The translations under genes were made by a program, and so were the position numbers. This document shows positions 10,669 through 22,164 of a stretch of 64,000 nt of DNA, in pieces. Below the pieces are notes generated by a model. The model did no database searches, had not been told where the DNA came from, and saw only the letters and a list, made by a program, of their open reading frames with translations. Position 1 is the stretch's first letter. Each line of letters begins with the position of its first letter. Source of the DNA: Flaveria trinervia (Eukaryota; Streptophyta; Magnoliopsida; Asterales; Asteraceae). The stretch lies in NCBI GenBank assembly GCA_025506515.1, contig CM046454.1, positions 38,541,440 to 38,605,439 on the forward strand, written 5' to 3'.

Positions 10669-10693
10669 TATATATATATATTTAAATAGAGGT
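9601..10693 (-). other. C2 non-coding spacer between RNase H and aORF promoter
   Basis: It is conserved with 62501-63654 in C4. It holds a ~45-bp repeat (GAGAGCTCCAGGTCAGTAC and CGTACAGCAGAGGAGAT words) in three units at 10010-10160, and a purine tract on the minus strand (TTTTTGGGGGAGCC, near 10565-10582). An (ATT)n microsatellite lies at ~10617-10670. A 101-codon open frame at 9652-9957 (HLHTNAQTL, MRLGEGFCQM) is interrupted by stops in the C4 copy, so I do not call it a gene. Confidence 0.6.
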
Positions 10694-11877
10694 TTAAAAG
10701 GATATTAATCTGAGCATAGAGATCAATTCATAAAAATGAGGTTTCAAAAGTTTTTGTGAAAAGATCTGCCTTCTGATTTTTTGTGTCAATGGGTATAATA
10801 TTGATAAAACCCTTTTCTTGAGCATCACGAATGGCATGAATCTGTGTTTCGATGTGCTTGGTTCGGGAATGATGAATAGGATTTTTGCAATCCCAATGGC
10901 TGCTTCGTTGTCACCAAACAACAGCGTGTGGAGGAAGTTAATTACGTAGTCAATCACTTGGTGTTGTATCCAAAGAACTTGGGAACAATAGCTAGTGGCA
11001 GCAATGTATTTTGCTTCTCCTGTAGAAAGAGAGACAGTGGTATGTTTCTTGCTCTGCCATGACACCAGACAATTTCCCAGGTATTGACACCCTCCGGACA
11101 CCGATTTTCTGTTTAACCTGCAACCATTAGAATCACTGTCAGAATAAGCATGTAAATCAAAATTCGCTCCATATGGATACCATAGGCCTAAACAGGATGA
11201 GCCTTTGAGATAACAAAATATTCTCTTGACAGCTTTCTCATAGGACACTTTTGGGGCCGATTGATATCGAGCATAGTATCCTACAGCAAAAGTGATATCA
11301 GGACGACTTGTTGTAAGATACATGAGGCAACCAATCATAGATCTATAGAGATGAGGATCAACTGGTTTCTCATTCTCATCAGGAGTGAGCAAGTCTGAGC
11401 AGTAAAGGGAGTCATTTCAGGAGAGGCGTCGTCCATCTTGAATTTCTTCAAGATTTCTTTAATATACTTCTCCTGATGAATAAGAATTCCTTCTAGCTTT
11501 TGTTCAACTTGTAAACCAAGAAAGAAGCACATTTCTCCCATCATACTCATTTCAAACCGTTGACACATCACTTCTTCGAACTCTCGACATAATAATGAAT
11601 TGGTAGATCCAAAAATAATATCGTCAAAATAAACTTGGACAAAAAGCATTTCACCATTCATTTCCTTTTTGAAGAGAGTCATATCGATGGTACCACGAGA
11701 GAAACCATTGTTTAAGAGATACTGTGTTAGGGTCTCATACCAGATCCTAGGTGCTTGATGAAGACCATACAGAGACTTGTCAAGCTTAAAGACTTTATCG
11801 GGAAAGTCAGGATCCTCAAAACCTGGTGGTTGACACACATATATCTCCTCGTCAATGTCCCGTAGAGAAAAGCACAT
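10694..11877 (-). pseudogene. C2 RT C-terminal part and RNase H
   Basis: Two overlapping open blocks (11335-11877 and 10694-11392) are offset by a frameshift near 11390. The RT palm is VYFDDIIFGS, keeping the two Asp but with Phe where Val is usual. FFLGLQVEQ and the YRSMIGCLMYLTTSRPDI motif follow, then RNase H with YSDSDSNGC, LSTGEAKYIAATSYC (Lys replaces the usual second Glu) and FGDNEAAIGIAK. The C-terminal end reads FYELISMLRLISF, as in C4 (LGLISF). The role was cDNA synthesis and RNA removal inside the particle. Confidence 0.88.
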
Positions 11878-12377
11878 TTGACATCCATCTGATAGACCTT
11901 AAACTGTTTATAAGCAGCATGAGCAAGAAAAATCCTAATTGCTTCAAGACGGGTGACTGGAGCAAAGACTTCAATATAGTCAATCCCTTCTTCTTGAGCA
12001 AAACCTTGCACAACAGTTCTAGACTTGTTACGCACCACCACACGACGATCATTCGGTTTGTTCTTAAACACCCATTTTGTACCAATTGGGCATTTGTTGG
12101 GAGGCAAGTCAACCAAGGTCCAAAATTTAAGCTTTCTAAATTGTTGAAGTTCCAATTGCATTGACTCCACCCAGCATGGATCCAGTAGAGCGACATGCAC
12201 ATTTTTTGGGACAGTTTGAGAGATGAAGCAAGAGAAGAGACAGATATTAATTAAACCAGATTGACTTCGCATCCGAACACCATCAGTGATAGATACAATA
12301 ACATTATCAAGAGGATGATCTTTCAAAGTTTTGTAGTCGGTGTCCGAAGGGAAGGTGTTAGGAGAAGCTTCGCTCAC
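11878..12377 (-). pseudogene. C2 RT N-terminal part
   Basis: The open block 11727-12377 contains CWVESMQLELQQF, FWTLVDLPPNKCPIGTKWVF, KSRTVVQGFAQEEGIDY, FAPVTRLEAIRIF and YQMDVKCAFLYGTL with the motif A Asp. A frameshift close to 11870 moves the frame into the YFDDI block, which overlaps in 11727-11877. It corresponds to 1287-2009 in C1. Confidence 0.88.
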
Positions 12378-12778
12378 AGATTATGAGGAAATAGATGAGG
12401 GAGAGAGAGATGGAATAGGTTATGAGGGGATAGATGTAGATGATAAAGGAAGAGATGTTGGGGATAGATGTGAAGAAGAATTAGGTGTTGGTGCCAGACC
12501 AAGCAATAGAGAAGATGAACTAACATCAGCTAAAATGGCATCATTTGCTGATGAGATGGAATGGACAGGTGATGGAGTGGATGAGATAATGTTGGTTTGA
12601 GCATTTGAAGTGGACGCATCATCGTCGAAAACTGGAAGATTGAAAGAATTAAACACAGTATCAGAGTCAAAGAACCATGCTAGTTCAGATCGAACATCAG
12701 AAGGGTAGACTCTTGCCAATCAACATAGAACGATTCTTGAATGATATGTGTTCTTTTGTTATAAACTCGATAGCCCTT
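12378..12778 (-). pseudogene. C2 integrase-RT linker, Ser-rich
   Basis: The 99-codon open block at 12420-12719 is rich in Ser, Pro and Asp (SSSLLLGLAPTPNSSSHLSP) with no domain. It is the variable spacer between integrase and RT of copia polyproteins. A frameshift separates it from the integrase end at 12779. Confidence 0.6.
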
Positions 12779-13497
12779 TTAAGAAGAAGAGTAACCAACA
12801 AAGTAACACTCATCAGACACGGCACCAAACTTTGTCTTTTGAGATTGAGTATTCAGAAGAGTGCAAGAGCAAGCAAATGGTTGAAAGAAGTCAATTAGAG
12901 GTTTCCTCTTATGAAAATGTTCATAAGGAGTCTTCATTTTGTCCTTTACAATCAACACTCGGTTAGAACATATGAAGCACAATTTACGGCTTCAGCCCAA
13001 AAGATAATGGGCAAGGAAGATTCTATCAGCATTGTACATGCAGCTTCAATAAGAGTGCGATTCTTTTGTTCGGCTACACCATTCTGTTGAGGTGTCCTTG
13101 CAGCACTAAATTGTCTCACAATCCCCTTTTGAGCACAGAATGAATCAAGAATCTGATTTTTGAATTTAGTGTCATTGTCACTTTTCAGATCCATAACCTT
13201 TCTCTTGGTGATTGTTTCGATAGAAAGAATTAATTTCTGCAATTCTTTAGCAACCTCTCCTTTGTGTGGAAGAAATCTCACCCATGAATATCTGGAGAAA
13301 TCATGTGTAACAACAAGGCAAAATGATTTTTTAGCAATAGATTTAACGCTAATTGGCCAAATAAATTAGTATGTAACAACTCGAGAGGACAAGTTATGCT
13401 ATTTTCAAGTTTGGGCTTATGTGGTTTCTTGTGTTGTTTGCCCTTGGCACATGCCATACATTTTTCGTTAATAGAAAAATATTTTGAATGGAGTCCT
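12779..13497 (-). pseudogene. C2 integrase
   Basis: 12952-13281 encodes the integrase core end: LKSDNDTKF (Asp present), ILDSFCAQKGIVRQFSAARTP, and QQNGVAEQKNRTLIEAA, where the catalytic Glu is retained, unlike in C1. SSLPIIFWAEAVNCASYV follows. The next frame (12779-12982) gives TPYEHFHKRKPLIDFFQPFACSC and ECYFVGYSSS, the usual sequence after the core. The N-terminal half (13282-13497) is degenerate, without a clean second catalytic Asp block. Confidence 0.85.
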
Positions 13498-13983
13498 CTA
13501 ACGAGATTGTTTTTTTACTAATTTGTTTATTATTTTAAAATTAACATGTCCTAATCGATGATGCCATAAAAGAGAGTCAAAGGTTGAAGCTTTAGAAAGA
13601 AGACAAGTTGCAATAGACTTTGACTCGCTGGAGTTCATATCAAGAATATATGTGTCATGTTTTCTTGGAGCACGCATAAGAATCAAATCATCTATAATAT
13701 CAATCTTAGATTTTAAAAATAGACATTCATCAGATTTAAATAAGACTAGAATGTCTTTATCGTAGATTTGAGAAACACTCAGAAGATTAAATGCCAGTTC
13801 AGGAACATAGTTGACTTTTTCCAAGGTTAAAGAACCATTGGTAACTTCTCCTTGCCCAATCATCTTTCCACCCTTTTTGTCACCAGCAAAAGCAACATAT
13901 CCTCCATCAATAATCCGGTAATTGGTCAGCAAGTCTTTCAGGCCTGTCATATGTTTAGAGTAACCACTATCTACATGCCACAA
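13498..13983 (-). pseudogene. C2 protease and GAG-pre-integrase region
   Basis: The block opens with MWHVDSGYSKHMTGLKDLL, the copia aspartic protease active site (D-S-G), then YVAFAGDKKGGKMIGQGEV and LAFNLLSVSQIYDK. It ends with LLWHHRLGHVNFKIINKLVKK, the zinc-binding GAG-pre-integrase segment. At 161 codons it spans the expected length of both regions. It is open on the right only from a Met inside the polyprotein, so this is not a true start. Confidence 0.88.
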
Positions 13984-14119
13984 GCTATTACAATCTTAGT
14001 GGATGAGTCCTGAAATGAATAATGAACCAATTAACTAGGTGTAATAGGAACCCAAGATTGAACAACTTTATCTTTAGATGAAGCAGATTTTTTGCAAAAT
14101 AAATTATTAACCAATTTTG

Positions 14120-15265
14120 TTAATTTATTTCCAAGCGTTTCCTATTAGGACGACCATGAAGCAATGTAGGACAATTCTTGACAAGATGGTCCTCTTGACC
14201 ACACCTAAAACAATAAGGTTTTTGTCTAGGTTTGTGATGTGATGAGGTAAGAATATGATCAATGATAATTTCCTCATCACATTTAGATACACTAGAATCA
14301 ATGTCACTATATGTCTCATACATGCCACGAGATCGAAGTTTATTCGAACAAGAATATTTATTTACACAAATAGATGAATCTTCGTCTGACGTACCAGTAG
14401 AACTAGTTCCACTAGTACTAGTTTCAGATGAAGAGGTAATTCTTTCATCAGATAAACACATATTTGATGGAGTGAAATATGGAATGGGATGAGAAATTTT
14501 TTTTTCTAAACAATTAGTTTTAATTTGCTCGGTTGACTTTGTAGAAAGATCAGTTGCATCATAATCATCACTAGAACAAAAGACATCACCACAATGTACT
14601 GATTTTAAAGATGAAATAGAACCGTCATGAGAACATGAGACAACAGAGTCTGTTATAGGAGAACCAGAAAGAAAAACAGAATTTAAACTAGACTTGTGAT
14701 ATAAAACAAACTGCTGACAATCGGGTGTACTAATACTAGTGTATCCAAGCCCACTAGTTGGTCCATAGTCGTAGTCTTCACGAACATGTTTAGAGTTAAC
14801 ACCCTCTAAACCTGCAGACATACTATCAGTATCTGTTTTGATTAAATCATTAGAAGGATGAGGAACAGGCATAGGAGAATAACAATATGTACTAGGTGGA
14901 GGATAGACCTTTACGTTTTCATAACCAAATCCCATTTTAATCCTAGCTCCCCATTGAGATTTACATAGATCGTCATATTTCATTCCTGATATGGTCCATT
15001 TGTCTAACTTTGACTGAAGTTTGCTTGTTTCAAATTCAGCAAGGGCAACTCTTTCAGTCAAAGTGTTAATCTCAACATTTCTTTCCAAAACAATTCGTTT
15101 TAAATGATCATTTTCTTTTAAAGCCTCATTTAATTTAACAAAGTATTTTGATTCATTGATTTTAAGTTCATCGATGATTCGTTTTAAATCCTTTTCATTA
15201 TCAATTAATAGACGATTAGCTTTATAAATCCCAAATAATCTAATTTTACAAGCAGATGAGCACAT
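14120..15265 (-). CDS. C2 C-terminal gag segment with coiled coil and CCHC knuckle
   Basis: This is the longest open block of C2 gag (381 codons). The first ~100 residues are coiled-coil-like (DLKRIIDELKINESKYFVKL, then LNEALKENDHLKR and LTERVALAEFETSKLQSKL). A LGYTSISTP-type motif and Ser/Thr-rich acidic runs follow. A CCHC knuckle CFRCGQEDHLVKNC lies at residues ~354-367. The role in the family is RNA binding in the particle. It is upstream of protease on the minus strand, and both ends are set by frameshifts, so the Met is not a real initiator. Confidence 0.75.
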   Translation of the reverse strand: MCSSACKIRLFGIYKANRLLIDNEKDLKRIIDELKINESKYFVKLNEALKENDHLKRIVLERNVEINTLTERVALAEFETSKLQSKLDKWTISGMKYDDLCKSQWGARIKMGFGYENVKVYPPPSTYCYSPMPVPHPSNDLIKTDTDSMSAGLEGVNSKHVREDYDYGPTSGLGYTSISTPDCQQFVLYHKSSLNSVFLSGSPITDSVVSCSHDGSISSLKSVHCGDVFCSSDDYDATDLSTKSTEQIKTNCLEKKISHPIPYFTPSNMCLSDERITSSSETSTSGTSSTGTSDEDSSICVNKYSCSNKLRSRGMYETYSDIDSSVSKCDEEIIIDHILTSSHHKPRQKPYCFRCGQEDHLVKNCPTLLHGRPNRKRLEIN

Positions 15266-15303
15266 ATCCTAAATTTCCTCATATGGAAGTCCCATCACCA
15301 TCC

Positions 15304-16878
15304 TTAAGGCTTTTCACATTGACACACCGGAGTACTTGACTTCATTTCCTCAACGGTAGCAGCATCATCATCATAATCCTTTCTTTGCCTAGCACATGAA
15401 CTTCCTTCCTCCCTTAAACCTGTAGAATTACCTTCCCCTATTCCAGTATCTTTCTCTTCTTTCTCATTCACAGATGACGCATCTTCCTTTTTGAATTCCT
15501 TGAAGAGGTCAAATTCATCTTTACCATCTTCCTTCTCATTCCTTTCAACAAACTCAGCAACCAAAGCATGATTTATCTCAGTTCTTGTTTCCTCAACCTC
15601 AGCACTCCATCAAAGTTAGAAATCAATGCAGTCTCGTTTTTGTGATTCACATCTTCCTTCTCTTTCTCAGCTGTCAATCTTGGAACTCCTGAATTACTAG
15701 AATCGATGATAGTTGGTGATGGACATTCACATCTGAAGTATCCTAATTGTTTACAGTTGAAGCATCTCAATTTGGACTTATCAAATCCTAGTTTTGAACT
15801 AGATGTTTGACCACCGAAGTTCTTTCGTCCAGTTCTTTCCATAAATCTTCAAGCTCCAAGTGTCAACATAGCCATCTGCCATTGAATATCAGTTTCTTCA
15901 AGATCATCAGGATCCACCTGATACATGTCTTCCATATTCATTCCCTTCCCTTTCAACTCTCCAGCTACAAGGGCTTCATAGCTTTGAACAAACATTCCAA
16001 AAAGAGCCATTGTTTCTGATGGGATTGAAGTTTCAACATTGGCCTTAGAATTACCCAGATCTATTCTAACACTATTGTTTCCACTTGAGAAAGTACTTGT
16101 ATTAATTCCTCCTTGAATTGAATTCTATATTTGAGAACTTGCAGCGGATGACAATAAAGCAGCATTTTGTGAGAAACCAAATGTGGGCATCATAGTCTGG
16201 TTAAATTCCTGTCTCTTCATGTCCAACTCAAAGGATTTTAGCTTATTGATAATATCCATCAACTTGTAGTCTGTGTACCCTCTTTCTTGTTTAAGCATCC
16301 TCACTTGAAGACTCCACTGAGGTGGGAGAGAATCTAGAAGCATGTTAACTTGTTCACTGTTGGAAAGCTTCTCATCATATTTCTTTAAGGTGCTTGAAAC
16401 AGTCAAGAAACAATTTGTGAGATCTGTCAGACTCTCGTTCTTGTATCAAACAAAAGAATTGAATTCCTTCTCAGCCTGAATGCTCTTATCCTTTACCAAA
16501 TCTGCATTACCATCATAAAACTCACATAGGGCCTCGTAAAGAGATTTAGCATTTTTATGCTCTGCAAAACGATTGTAAATATCTGGTGCCAGACAAAGAG
16601 TTAAAGCACCAAAAGCCTTTTGGTCATGGTCGATCAACTTCAAATCCTTTCAGTGAAGGAAGATGGGTCCTTATTTTGAGAGACAACATCACCAACAGTA
16701 ACCGTTGGTATTTGAGGACCAGAAATGATCGATTCCCATTGGTTGTGATCAGTGTAGAAGAAGAAGGCTTTGAGACATCTCTTCCAAATTCAAAATTGTC
16801 TCCATTAATGAGTCTCGGAGGCCTATTGGGAGCAACACTTTCAAGATCGGCAAGTATGAGTGATGTTAACTTAGACAT
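15304..16878 (-). pseudogene. C2 gag, N-terminal and middle parts
   Basis: The likely gag start is the ATG at 16876-16878 (MSKLTSLILADLESVAP). Later blocks give AFGALTLCLAPDIYNRFAEH and EFYDGNADLVKDKSIQAEKE (16446-16643), then SEQVNMLLDSLPPQWSLQV (16125-16406), typical of the copia gag (UBN2-type) domain. 15573-15842 carries CFNCKQLGYFRCEC, a zinc knuckle whose His is replaced by Tyr. An acidic segment (15304-15564) follows. At least four frameshifts are present. Confidence 0.8.
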
Positions 16879-17480
16879 GGTAGTTTTGCAGAGATTGATG
16901 TAGTTTCGGCAAGACAGAGGATAATTTCGCTGACACTTTCGCAGAAAAAGATAACTTCGTAGTAAAACTACTTCCGCTGATACTATCGCAGTGGAAGCTA
17001 ATTTTGCTGACAATTTCTGCAGCACTTTTGCTAGCCAATTGTCAAAAAAGGCTTAGTTTCGCTGGTAAATTCGCACGAAACAAGCTTGAACTTTCATTCA
17101 AGACACTTTCGGCAGCAATTTCGCTTGTTAACCCTTCACAATCACTGATGAACTTTCGTTCAAAAAGACTAGTTTCGCAGAACAACTAGAGAACTATTTC
17201 GATAGCAATATAACTCATAGCTGGAAGATGATTAACAGTTTCGCTGAAAGAATTATAGTTTTGCTGATCGATCCTAAAACCCTTTTTCAACCCAAAATAA
17301 ATCTGAAATCATCAAAAGCTCAATGAATTGGAGATCTGATTATTAGGAAGGCTTCCACAACCAAAAACAAGGTAAACTCAATCAATTTCCATATCAAAAA
17401 CATCTAATAAGGGACTGAAAATGATTGAAACAAGATATTGAACTAAAAACCACCAATAACTCAACAAATCATGAGCACTA
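16879..17480 (-). promoter_or_regulatory. C2 gag leader with AGTTTCGC word cluster
   Basis: This is the untranslated leader between the PBS and the gag ATG. From 16885 to 17260 it contains about a dozen TTTCGC or TTTCGCT words and decayed variants (AACTTTCG, TTTTGCT), irregularly spaced. The same words cluster in the LTR and before the aORF. There is no open frame. A packaging, dimerisation or transcription-factor role is possible; the sequence alone does not decide. Confidence 0.5.
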
Positions 17481-17494
17481 AGGCTTTGATACCA
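17481..17494 (-). other. C2 primer binding site (initiator Met tRNA)
   Basis: On the minus strand TGGTATCAAAGCCT lies 3 nt after the LTR. It matches the usual plant PBS TGGTATCAGAGCC, complementary to the 3' end of initiator Met tRNA, with one mismatch. Confidence 0.9.
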
Positions 17495-17497
17495 TAT

Positions 17498-18019
17498 TGT
17501 TGGTCCATGTGATCATATTACAGTGCAAATGATATTAAGAATCGTTCAATATCCAACAAATATACTAAACAACAATATCAAAGAGGATTGAAAACAATAA
17601 GAACTCATTCATAATAAAAGAATGATCAATGACAATCAATAACATAAAGCACAAGGATAATTCTGTGTATTAACTGCTTTGAAATGGTAACTTGCAACAA
17701 TGATAATCGATTAGGGTTTTGCAAGCTTACTTACAATGAGAAGAAACAAAACAATATATAGCAGTCTATAGTTTAGCAGACAGTTTCGCTGTCAGCGAAA
17801 CTGCACTGCTGAATCTATAGTTTTGCCAGGCGAAACAGTAGATTCGCCAGGCAAACAAAACAGCTAACTGTGAGTGAACTTATAGTTTCGCTCGCAGTTT
17901 CACTGGACTGCCAAAATACATAAATCTAAGTACTTAAAAAAGGAAACTAACAAAAGACCTATGACAAGTAAAAGTAAACAAACTAAACTAAGGTGAGTCC
18001 AACCTATATGTGATCTTTA
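17498..18019 (-). repeat. C2 5' LTR
   Basis: This 522-bp copy of the 5718-6239 LTR has about 28 substitutions by eye. Its outer terminus reads TTA instead of TCA. The TATATATT box is at ~17754-17761 and AGTTTCGC words occupy 17765-17905. Several differences from the partner LTR hit CpG inside these words (TTTCGC to TTTAGC or TTTTGC). Confidence 0.93.
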
Positions 18020-18432
18020 AAGCTGCAAAAGCTGCTTTGTTCTTCAGAGTCTAGAATGACAGTGATAGACTCTGATTGATTGTTAGTTGATGGTTTTTCG
18101 GATGATTTATCTCTTTGATCATATGTTCTTTCTTTCTCTTTTCTTGACTTACTTTGAGTAGATTTCTTAGGAGGTTTTGAAGCATAGAAACTTACTTCCT
18201 CTTCATCTTCACTCAATGTACAAGAGTTATCACCATCATTACTGGATATGAAGGCACTTCCAGCACTTCTTGTTTCTTTAAAGTGATATGGTGATACATG
18301 AGTTCTTACACTCTTATTTCTTGATTTCTCATCCATTTCAAGTGCCTCAACTTTAGCCACTAGAGTATCTAGTCCGATGTTCTTGAACACAGATTCAATT
18401 TGCTTCCAACTTTCTTGTAAAGTATGGAGCAT
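18020..18432 (-). pseudogene. C1 gag, middle fragment between G-A and C2
   Basis: The block contains TLQESWKQIESVFKNIGLDT, LVAKVEALEMDEKSR, an acidic LSEDEEEVSFYASKPPKK segment and ITVILDSEEQSS. This order is typical of copia gag between the UBN2 domain and the first knuckle. At the right, removing G-A joins it in frame to 24100-24162. At the left, removing C2 leaves a one-base frame offset relative to 5528-5712, so a frameshift existed or arose near the insertion site. Confidence 0.8.
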
Positions 18433-18435
18433 TTT

Positions 18436-20559
18436 TGTAACACCCCGAATTTTTATTTAAAGGAAAGGAAAAGAAAAGTAAATAGAAAGAATAGATAATG
18501 TGCACAAGTGGAGGGGGATAAAGTGTACAAAGTACAAAAGTCTAATATTTTATATTATAAGTGGGTATGGTCGCCCATATCAAAAGCAAAAAACTGCTTT
18601 TGCTTTCGGAGGAAGAAGAAGAAGAAGAAGAAACTCACGGTTTTAGAGGGAGAAAGGAAGAAGAAGCTGTAAAAGGTAAGTTTTCTTGATGTTTGTTTGG
18701 TTTAAACCGAATTCACAACCTCTTGACCGAGATTCTTGATGATTTAGAGTTGTTTTCAAGAACTTGGAGTTTAATTTGCTTGTAGAAGTGACTAGCACGG
18801 AGACCTGCTTCAAGGTGAGTTTCTAGAACCTCTCTTTTACTGATTTTCAACTTGTTTGGGGCTATTATGCATACCAAGAAAATGTTTTCAACTAAAACCA
18901 TGAGTTTCAGCCTATTGTTTGATGATGTTCTGTGTATGTATGTTTTAGAGTTGGTTTTGGGTTAGTGTTGATGTTTAGCATGCTTAGGTGCCCTTAGTAT
19001 GTTAAATCTATGCTTGGGTAGTGTTAGAATGATAATCGGGTGATGTTAGTAACATAGAAAAAATTTTAGAATGTTCTAATACGCATGAACAGTGGTCCAT
19101 GCGCCCAGCATGTTGGCCATGCGCCTAAGTGTTGACCATGCGCCCAAGAGTGAGCCATGCGCGTAAATAGTTCCCCCATGTGCCTAAGTGTTAATAATCG
19201 AAGTGTCTAGACGCCTGCATAGTGGCAAAGCGCCTGAACAGGGCAGAAACGCCCAACAATGTCCATGCGCCCAAGTTGCCAAAACGACTAAGTGTACATG
19301 CACCTGGATAGTGGCAAAACGCCTGAACATGGCAGAAACGCCCAAAAAGTGCCCATGCGCCCAGACTGTTTTACTCAGAATTTTTATGCTTATGCGCCTA
19401 AAATGTCCCATGCGCCCAATTTGGACTTAGGATTTTCAAAACGGTTTTAAGGGGTAAAATAGGGAGATAGGCCTTGTTATGACGTGATGACTTATGCTTG
19501 ATGTGTATATGTGTGAGTGATGTGTTAACTTTCTTCGTCAAAGAGTTTTCAAAACGTACGTATTATGATTTATAATACATTATGTATGACTTTACGTGGT
19601 GTGATGTATGAACAGATAAATTAACGAACGTAAAGTATTATGTAACGAAGTGAAAGATAACGATAAAGTACGAAACCAACGAATACGATAGAGTACGAAA
19701 TGAAAACATGAGATAACAAATGGTGAACATAAAAGTGACGGATGATGAGATCCGTGTCACGTACCCCGGTACTATGTCAGTCTTCGGACATGAGTCGGGG
19801 ATTTGTTTATCAGGCCCCGGCACAGTATTAGTCTTCGGACATGAGTAGGGGGTATTGCATAAGACGAGATAATGAGGTGAGCGACCTTGTGTTGCGACAG
19901 ACTTGGATAGAGTTCAATCCCTATGATTGACTCGAAGGGATCTTTGTCGCGTATCCCAGTGCTGTGTCAGTCTTCGGACATGAGTCGGGGGTTTATGTAC
20001 AAGCCCTGACACAGCATTTTCGAGCATGAGTCGGGGGTATTGCATGAGACAAGATTCGAGTAATGAAGAGTAATGAATGGAGAAATGATTGAATGAACGA
20101 ATGTTGATGAAGATAATAATTATAATTATAATCAGTATGAATGTATGATGTATGACAACTGACGAAACGAATAAAGAACATAGATTGAGTGTACGTATGT
20201 TGTGTGACCACGAATGAATGTAAAGATAGTTTTTAAAGGAAATAAAGTATTTTATTATAAAACCTAGAACTCACTCAGCGTCGCTGACTTTTGTATGCAT
20301 GATTGTTGGCAGGTATTTTGTTGATGCTAAGGAGTTGTAGGCATGGATGCATAAGCTAGTGGGAGCGTTTTGAGGCTGGCATCCATATTTTGACATGTCA
20401 TTGTATTTTAAGATGAAATGAATGTTGTAAGTGAATGAAACGATATTTTTTTAGTTATTATATAAATTGTAAAATCCACTACAAAATAAATGTACGTTTT
20501 AAAATGTTTTATGTGCGATAAATGACCAACTGTGAGGTGCCTGGGAATGGGGCCTTACA
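18436..20559 (+). repeat. G-A 5' LTR with CATGCGCC word array
   Basis: Bounds are TGTAACACCCC and GGGGCCTTACA. A TATATTATAAG box is at ~18552. A (GAA)n run lies near 18605-18632. From 19080 to 19420 the words CATGCGCC and AGCGCCTGAACA recur about 20 times, including a roughly 90-bp imperfect tandem unit (19213-19272 and 19302-19363). A TCACTCAGCGTCGCTGACTT stretch near the end is also present in G-C's LTR (~52790). Confidence 0.9.
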
Positions 20560-20560
20560 A

Positions 20561-20575
20561 GTTCGTATCAGAGCC
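20561..20575 (+). other. G-A primer binding site
   Basis: GTTCGTATCAGAGCC begins one base after the LTR end. It differs from the consensus Met-tRNA site TGGTATCAGAGCC mainly by a GG to CG change. Confidence 0.8.
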
Positions 20576-20938
20576 AAAGTTTAAGTGAAATGGGTAAATA
20601 TATTCAAAAGAAACCTAAACTTAAATTGAGAATGGGACTAAAAAAGAAAAGGATGCCAGTTCTAGTAGGTACGTGCCTGTAGGTAAAGGTTTTATGTAAA
20701 CATTTTATGTAAGTTAATGGTTAATCAGTATTATGTGCGCATGTTATGTGGCTAGTGTGCTTTTGTGTAGATTTAGATATTGACGTAGTCAGGATAGGAA
20801 ATACTTGGGGTATGAAAAGTAAAGTAAGTGGCTAATCACAACTGGCCACTCTAATTAGAGACTGACTATACTTGACATAAACTGAGTTATTACCTTGAAT
20901 GACCGTGTTGGTGTTTGAATCTTATAGTGTGTTAGAGG

Positions 20939-22164
20939 ATGGCTGGACAGAAATCTTCCAAGACTCCTAGAGGCAGAGGCCATCCACGTGTGACTAGGAG
21001 TAGTGCTAAGGCTCCTGAGATGACCTATGAGAACCCTAAGGTTCATGGCCGGAGTGAAGAGAATGAGAATGCTAGCTTGAATGCCTTAGCTAGGGAGGCG
21101 ATTGCCGATGAAGTACACCAGGTCATACGGACAGTCTTACCGTCTGTGGTGACTGAAGTCATCCGGGTGGTGAGAAGCGAGGAAAGGAAGGAGAGGAATA
21201 GGTCCTCGGGAAGGTGAGAGCAACCGGAGGCCGAGATGGTTATCCCTACTTATGATGAAGAGGAGGAAGAAGAGCCTGTGCCTGAGGCAGCACAAGGCTG
21301 TAATTATGGGGCATTCCAAAGGTGCAAGCCCCCTACCTTTGATGGTAATGGCACTGCTACTGCTGCTCATCGATGGGTGAGGGAGATGGAGGCTGTCCTT
21401 GAGATCAGCGAGTGCTGAGAGGTCCAGAAGGTGAAGTTTGCCACTCACTCGTTTGTGGACTCGGCCTTGTGCTGGTGGGACAACATTGTCCAGGCTGAGG
21501 GTACCAGGGAAATCGGGAGAATGAGGTGGAATGAACTGAAGAAGCTGGTAATTGATGCGTTTTGTCCTCACCGTGAATTGGACAAGGTTGAGAAAGAGTT
21601 CTTACAGCTAGAGGCAAGAACGATGACACACCAGTTGTACACCACTAAGTTCACGAGATGGAAAGGCTGGTGCCAGATCAGGTGACACCTATGTCACGAA
21701 AGATTAAAAGGTACATCCAAGGACTGCCGACAGACATCCGCAAACATTTGATCGCTACCCGACCAGGTACATTCAGATCGGTGGTCGACTTTGCCGGGAG
21801 GTTGTATGACGAGCGAGAGATGATGGTGACAACGGAAAAAGAGGAAGAAGGGAACCATGCCAAAAAGGGGAATGGAAGGCGAGATAATGATGACAGAATT
21901 ATGGGTAAAGGTAAGATGATGAGGGTTGATGATCGAGAGAGGATAATAAGGAAGAACGAGGTATGCAAGAAATATGGTAGAGGCCACGAAGCGGAGTGCA
22001 AGTGGGGACTGAATGTTTGTTTTCAGTGTGGAAAGGAGTGCCACAGAGCGAGGGACTGTCAAATGGCTAAATGCTACGACTGTGGCAAGACAGGACACAT
22101 GAGCAGAGACTGCAAGAGGTCGAGGGCAGGAAGCTCCGGTATGAGGAAGGAGAACAGAGGGTGA
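20939..22164 (+). pseudogene. G-A gag
   Basis: Gag starts MAGQKSSKTPRGRGHPRVTR at 20939, a basic N terminus. Later blocks (21431-21685 and 21658-22164) encode FATHSFVDSALCWWDNIVQA, WNELKKLVIDAFCPHREL and RLVPDQVTPMSRKIKRYIQG, the Retrotrans_gag domain. They are followed by a CKKYGRGHEAEC half-knuckle and two zinc knuckles, CFQCGKECHRARDC and CYDCGKTGHMSRDC. Interruptions include a TGA after ISEC (21416) and two frameshifts. It is homologous to 53427-54685 in G-C. Confidence 0.88.

Larger units (their letters stand above)
5718..18019 (-). mobile_element. C2: Ty1/copia element with extra 3' ORF, nested in C1 gag
   Basis: Two LTRs of 522 bp (5718-6239 and 17498-18019), TG...CA bounded (one terminus mutated to TA), enclose 11.3 kb. 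The 5-bp target duplication AAGCT lies at 5713-5717 and 18020-18024. The minus-strand order is LTR, PBS complementary to initiator Met tRNA, leader, gag with two CCHC sites, protease, integrase, RT, RNase H, ~1.9 kb non-coding DNA, aORF, polypurine tract and LTR. The LTRs differ at roughly 28 of 522 positions by eye, so the insertion is not recent. Every coding domain is frameshifted or has stops. C4 at 58426 is the same family. Confidence 0.93.

Noticed and set aside
19184..19430. Open frames on both strands in the G-A LTR
   Set aside because: They are by-products of the CATGCGCC word array within an LTR.
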